Positions 48,897 to 50,564 of a stretch of 50,564 bases of DNA are shown here, piece by piece. Where the stretch lies: the NCBI GenBank assembly GCA_902492455.1, contig CABULH010000024.1:1-50564 (forward strand). The letters run 5' to 3'. Numbering within the stretch: position 1 is the first letter of the stretch; the number at the start of each line of letters is the position of its first letter. The notes below the pieces were generated by a model. That model was given only the letters and a program-made list of their open reading frames with translations, did not search any database and had not been told where the DNA came from. Made by a program: the position numbers and the translations under genes. This DNA is from an uncultured Oscillospiraceae bacterium (GTDB taxonomy: Bacteria > Bacillota > Clostridia > Oscillospirales > Acutalibacteraceae).

Positions 48897-50177
48897 TTGA
48901 AAACGGTATCAAAATTTTTATTAATACCATTGATTGCTGCGATAATTGCTTGTTTTCTTTTCTTTTTAGTCGCACTCATCCCCCAAAGTACAATACAACA
49001 AAATGCTGCTCAATCGGCAAGAGAATTGGTTTCTCAACCTCAGTGGATGACAGTATTGAATTCTGGAGATCCTTCGTATACGATGGATAACTACACGGAT
49101 TCTCAAATAATTTTACAATCTTACAATCTGACAATTTCCAATCTGGAATCAATTTTATCCAATCCCAAGCATATTTCCGAGATCGACAATACCAATATGG
49201 CATTGGCATTAGATGAAGTTGTAAACCAAGGAGCGGAAAATGAGACAAATTATGTGCGTTATTGGATGGGATTCCGAATGTTCGTTCGCCCTCTTTTGCT
49301 CATTGGATCATATTATGATATTCGCAAAATTGTTGCAATTACATTTTTTGTGTTACTTTTTGCAGCATTGATTGGTATTACAAAAAGAGTAAATGCAAAA
49401 ACAGCAATGTGCTTAGGATTGGCGATGACACTAGTTAATCCGGCCATTGTATCTCAATCATTGCAGTTTTCTTGCACATTTATCCTCACCTTTTTATTCA
49501 TTCTGTATATATGCTATTTTAAACGCGAAAATATCCGTCTAGAATTCATTTTTTGTGCATTTGGCGTATTAACGCAGCTATTTGATTTTTATACCACACC
49601 AATTATAACTTATGGAATCCCTGTGTTGGTGTGTCTGATGATAGATAACAATACTCCTAAACCAATATTGACTATTGTCAAAACATCGCTATCATGGCTA
49701 TATGGGTATGCAAGCATGTGGCTAATTAAGCTATTACTGGTAACTATGTTTACCGATATAAATGGTTTTGCTGATGGATTTCTTCGCCTGGCTCAACGCA
49801 CAGGCATTGTGATTATGGAAGAAGCAGCAGATAAATATAATAGCATCGGTGCATTAAAAGCAGTATGGAAAACAGTTTTTCCAGGCACTGTTGGAAAGAT
49901 AATTTTTTGCGCCATCATTATCTTGACGTTGGTGAAAATGGGGATTATATGGTATAAATGCGGCGGGAAAGAACTGCTGAATAAGAGTATATTGCTATTG
50001 ATAGCGGCACTTCCGATTGTTTGGTTTATTTTTACAGCTCAACCCACATATATTCACGCATGGTTTCAATACCGTTCATTGATTGTAACATTTTTTGGAC
50101 TAGCACTTTTTATTTTTAGGCAAGGATATTTGGGCAAGCGGCAAGAAAACGCCAACAGGATTGTTCCCTCGGATTGA
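48897..50177 (+). CDS. Multi-pass membrane protein of unknown function, GT-C-like
   Basis: The 426-residue protein has one N-terminal helix (LLIPLIAAIIACFLFFLVAL) and an extracellular loop of about 100 residues (NYTDSQIILQSYNLTISNLE; YVRYWMGFRMFVRPLLLIGS). Nine or so membrane helices follow. The large first loop and RYW motif recall GT-C-type glycosyltransferases or wall-glycan membrane proteins, but the likeness is not strong. GGAGGG lies 8 nt before a TTG start at 48897. Its sequence is far more AT-rich than the rest of the window, which suggests recent acquisition next to the tRNA. Confidence 0.75.
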   Translation: MKTVSKFLLIPLIAAIIACFLFFLVALIPQSTIQQNAAQSARELVSQPQWMTVLNSGDPSYTMDNYTDSQIILQSYNLTISNLESILSNPKHISEIDNTNMALALDEVVNQGAENETNYVRYWMGFRMFVRPLLLIGSYYDIRKIVAITFFVLLFAALIGITKRVNAKTAMCLGLAMTLVNPAIVSQSLQFSCTFILTFLFILYICYFKRENIRLEFIFCAFGVLTQLFDFYTTPIITYGIPVLVCLMIDNNTPKPILTIVKTSLSWLYGYASMWLIKLLLVTMFTDINGFADGFLRLAQRTGIVIMEEAADKYNSIGALKAVWKTVFPGTVGKIIFCAIIILTLVKMGIIWYKCGGKELLNKSILLLIAALPIVWFIFTAQPTYIHAWFQYRSLIVTFFGLALFIFRQGYLGKRQENANRIVPSD

Positions 50178-50564
50178 TAAACTAAAGACGAAATAGAATA
50201 TGTATCTAAAGGGGTTCGCACTTCTTTGATATCGCTTTTTCCTATCTTTACATTTTCCATACTCAAGTGGCGTTTCTCTGTTTGAGCCTTACCTTTACCA
50301 GTATGAAAACCCTAAAATCTGTATGCAATCCCGGGTACGCCGATTGAGGATGATTCGGAAGCAGATATCCGCTATGTCTACGCTGTAAAAAACAGGTTTT
50401 GAACTCTTATTGCCGGGACTGCTGCGTCTCCTCCCAGACTATCTCTTACATGCTAGCGGATAAATCCATGAATTTTGAAACGAAGATTCAGACCCAGGTC
50501 CGAGACGGTGGTAGTGTCAAGGATTATTCGCAAATTGGTTAGCAGACACTGGTGTGAATGAAGT
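50178..50564. other. No clear gene; possible fragment near the window edge
   Basis: Short open stretches (for example IPGTPIEDDSEADIRYVYAV near 50331-50400 and ISYMLADKSMNFETKIQTQV near 50440-50510) suggest pieces of one or more decayed genes, but none can be named, and stops interrupt them. The GC content rises again relative to 48740-50180. Confidence 0.4.

Overview
The window looks like a chromosomal stretch of a moderately GC-rich, spore-forming Firmicute of the class Clostridia, probably a gut Oscillospiraceae/Ruminococcaceae-type organism. The evidence is a Clostridia-like 16S 5' end, SpoVT, a CIRCE-controlled groESL operon, a large fused PurL, an Rnf-type operon, sigma-A promoters with strong Shine-Dalgarno sequences, and an IS1182-type element. 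No species is claimed.

Layout. (1) 1-2050: the 5' end of a 16S rRNA gene on the minus strand with tandem promoters, then gene-poor sequence and a decayed GH53-like glycosidase. (2) 2072-4098: two cyclophilins, one cytosolic and one lipoprotein, flanking a Cys-cluster protein. (3) 4176-6416: a GH78 rhamnosidase, divergent from a GntR/ABC exporter operon (6605-8611) with a perfect palindromic operator, then a Ca2+ P-type ATPase. (4) 11520-16522: a DUF4375-like protein, a coiled-coil membrane protein with an apparently leaderless start, groEL/groES, a TM2 protein, a lipid kinase and a small gene. (5) 16666-25415: an XRE regulator, a membrane protein, an alanine racemase-AraC pair, purL and an acyltransferase. 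(6) 25631-32043: a membrane-anchored surface protein, a remnant of a larger gene, and a two-component system divergent from a four-gene membrane-protein operon across an array of GTTTAC/GTTACC repeats. (7) 32178-36788: a GMP synthase missing most of its glutaminase domain, NagA, two small membrane proteins, and a cobalamin riboswitch ahead of a DUF4430 surface protein. (8) 36906-40303: an RNA-methylase-like protein, a geranylgeranyl-reductase-like flavoprotein, and a leader peptide with alternative hairpins ahead of a tandem GNAT gene split by an amber codon. (9) 40349-44170: an rnfCDG operon ending in an apparent RnfE-RnfA fusion, with no rnfB. (10) 44324-46915: two PH-domain membrane proteins and spoVT. 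(11) 46980-50564: tRNA-Tyr whose terminator palindrome carries an IS1182-like insertion, followed by AT-rich, probably acquired sequence with one membrane protein.

Most genes are housekeeping or envelope genes. The parts most worth a second look are the shortened GMP synthase, the condensed Rnf operon, the leader-peptide attenuator before the broken tandem acetyltransferase, the repeat-array promoter between the two-component system and its probable target operon, and the IS insertion that duplicated a terminator palindrome.
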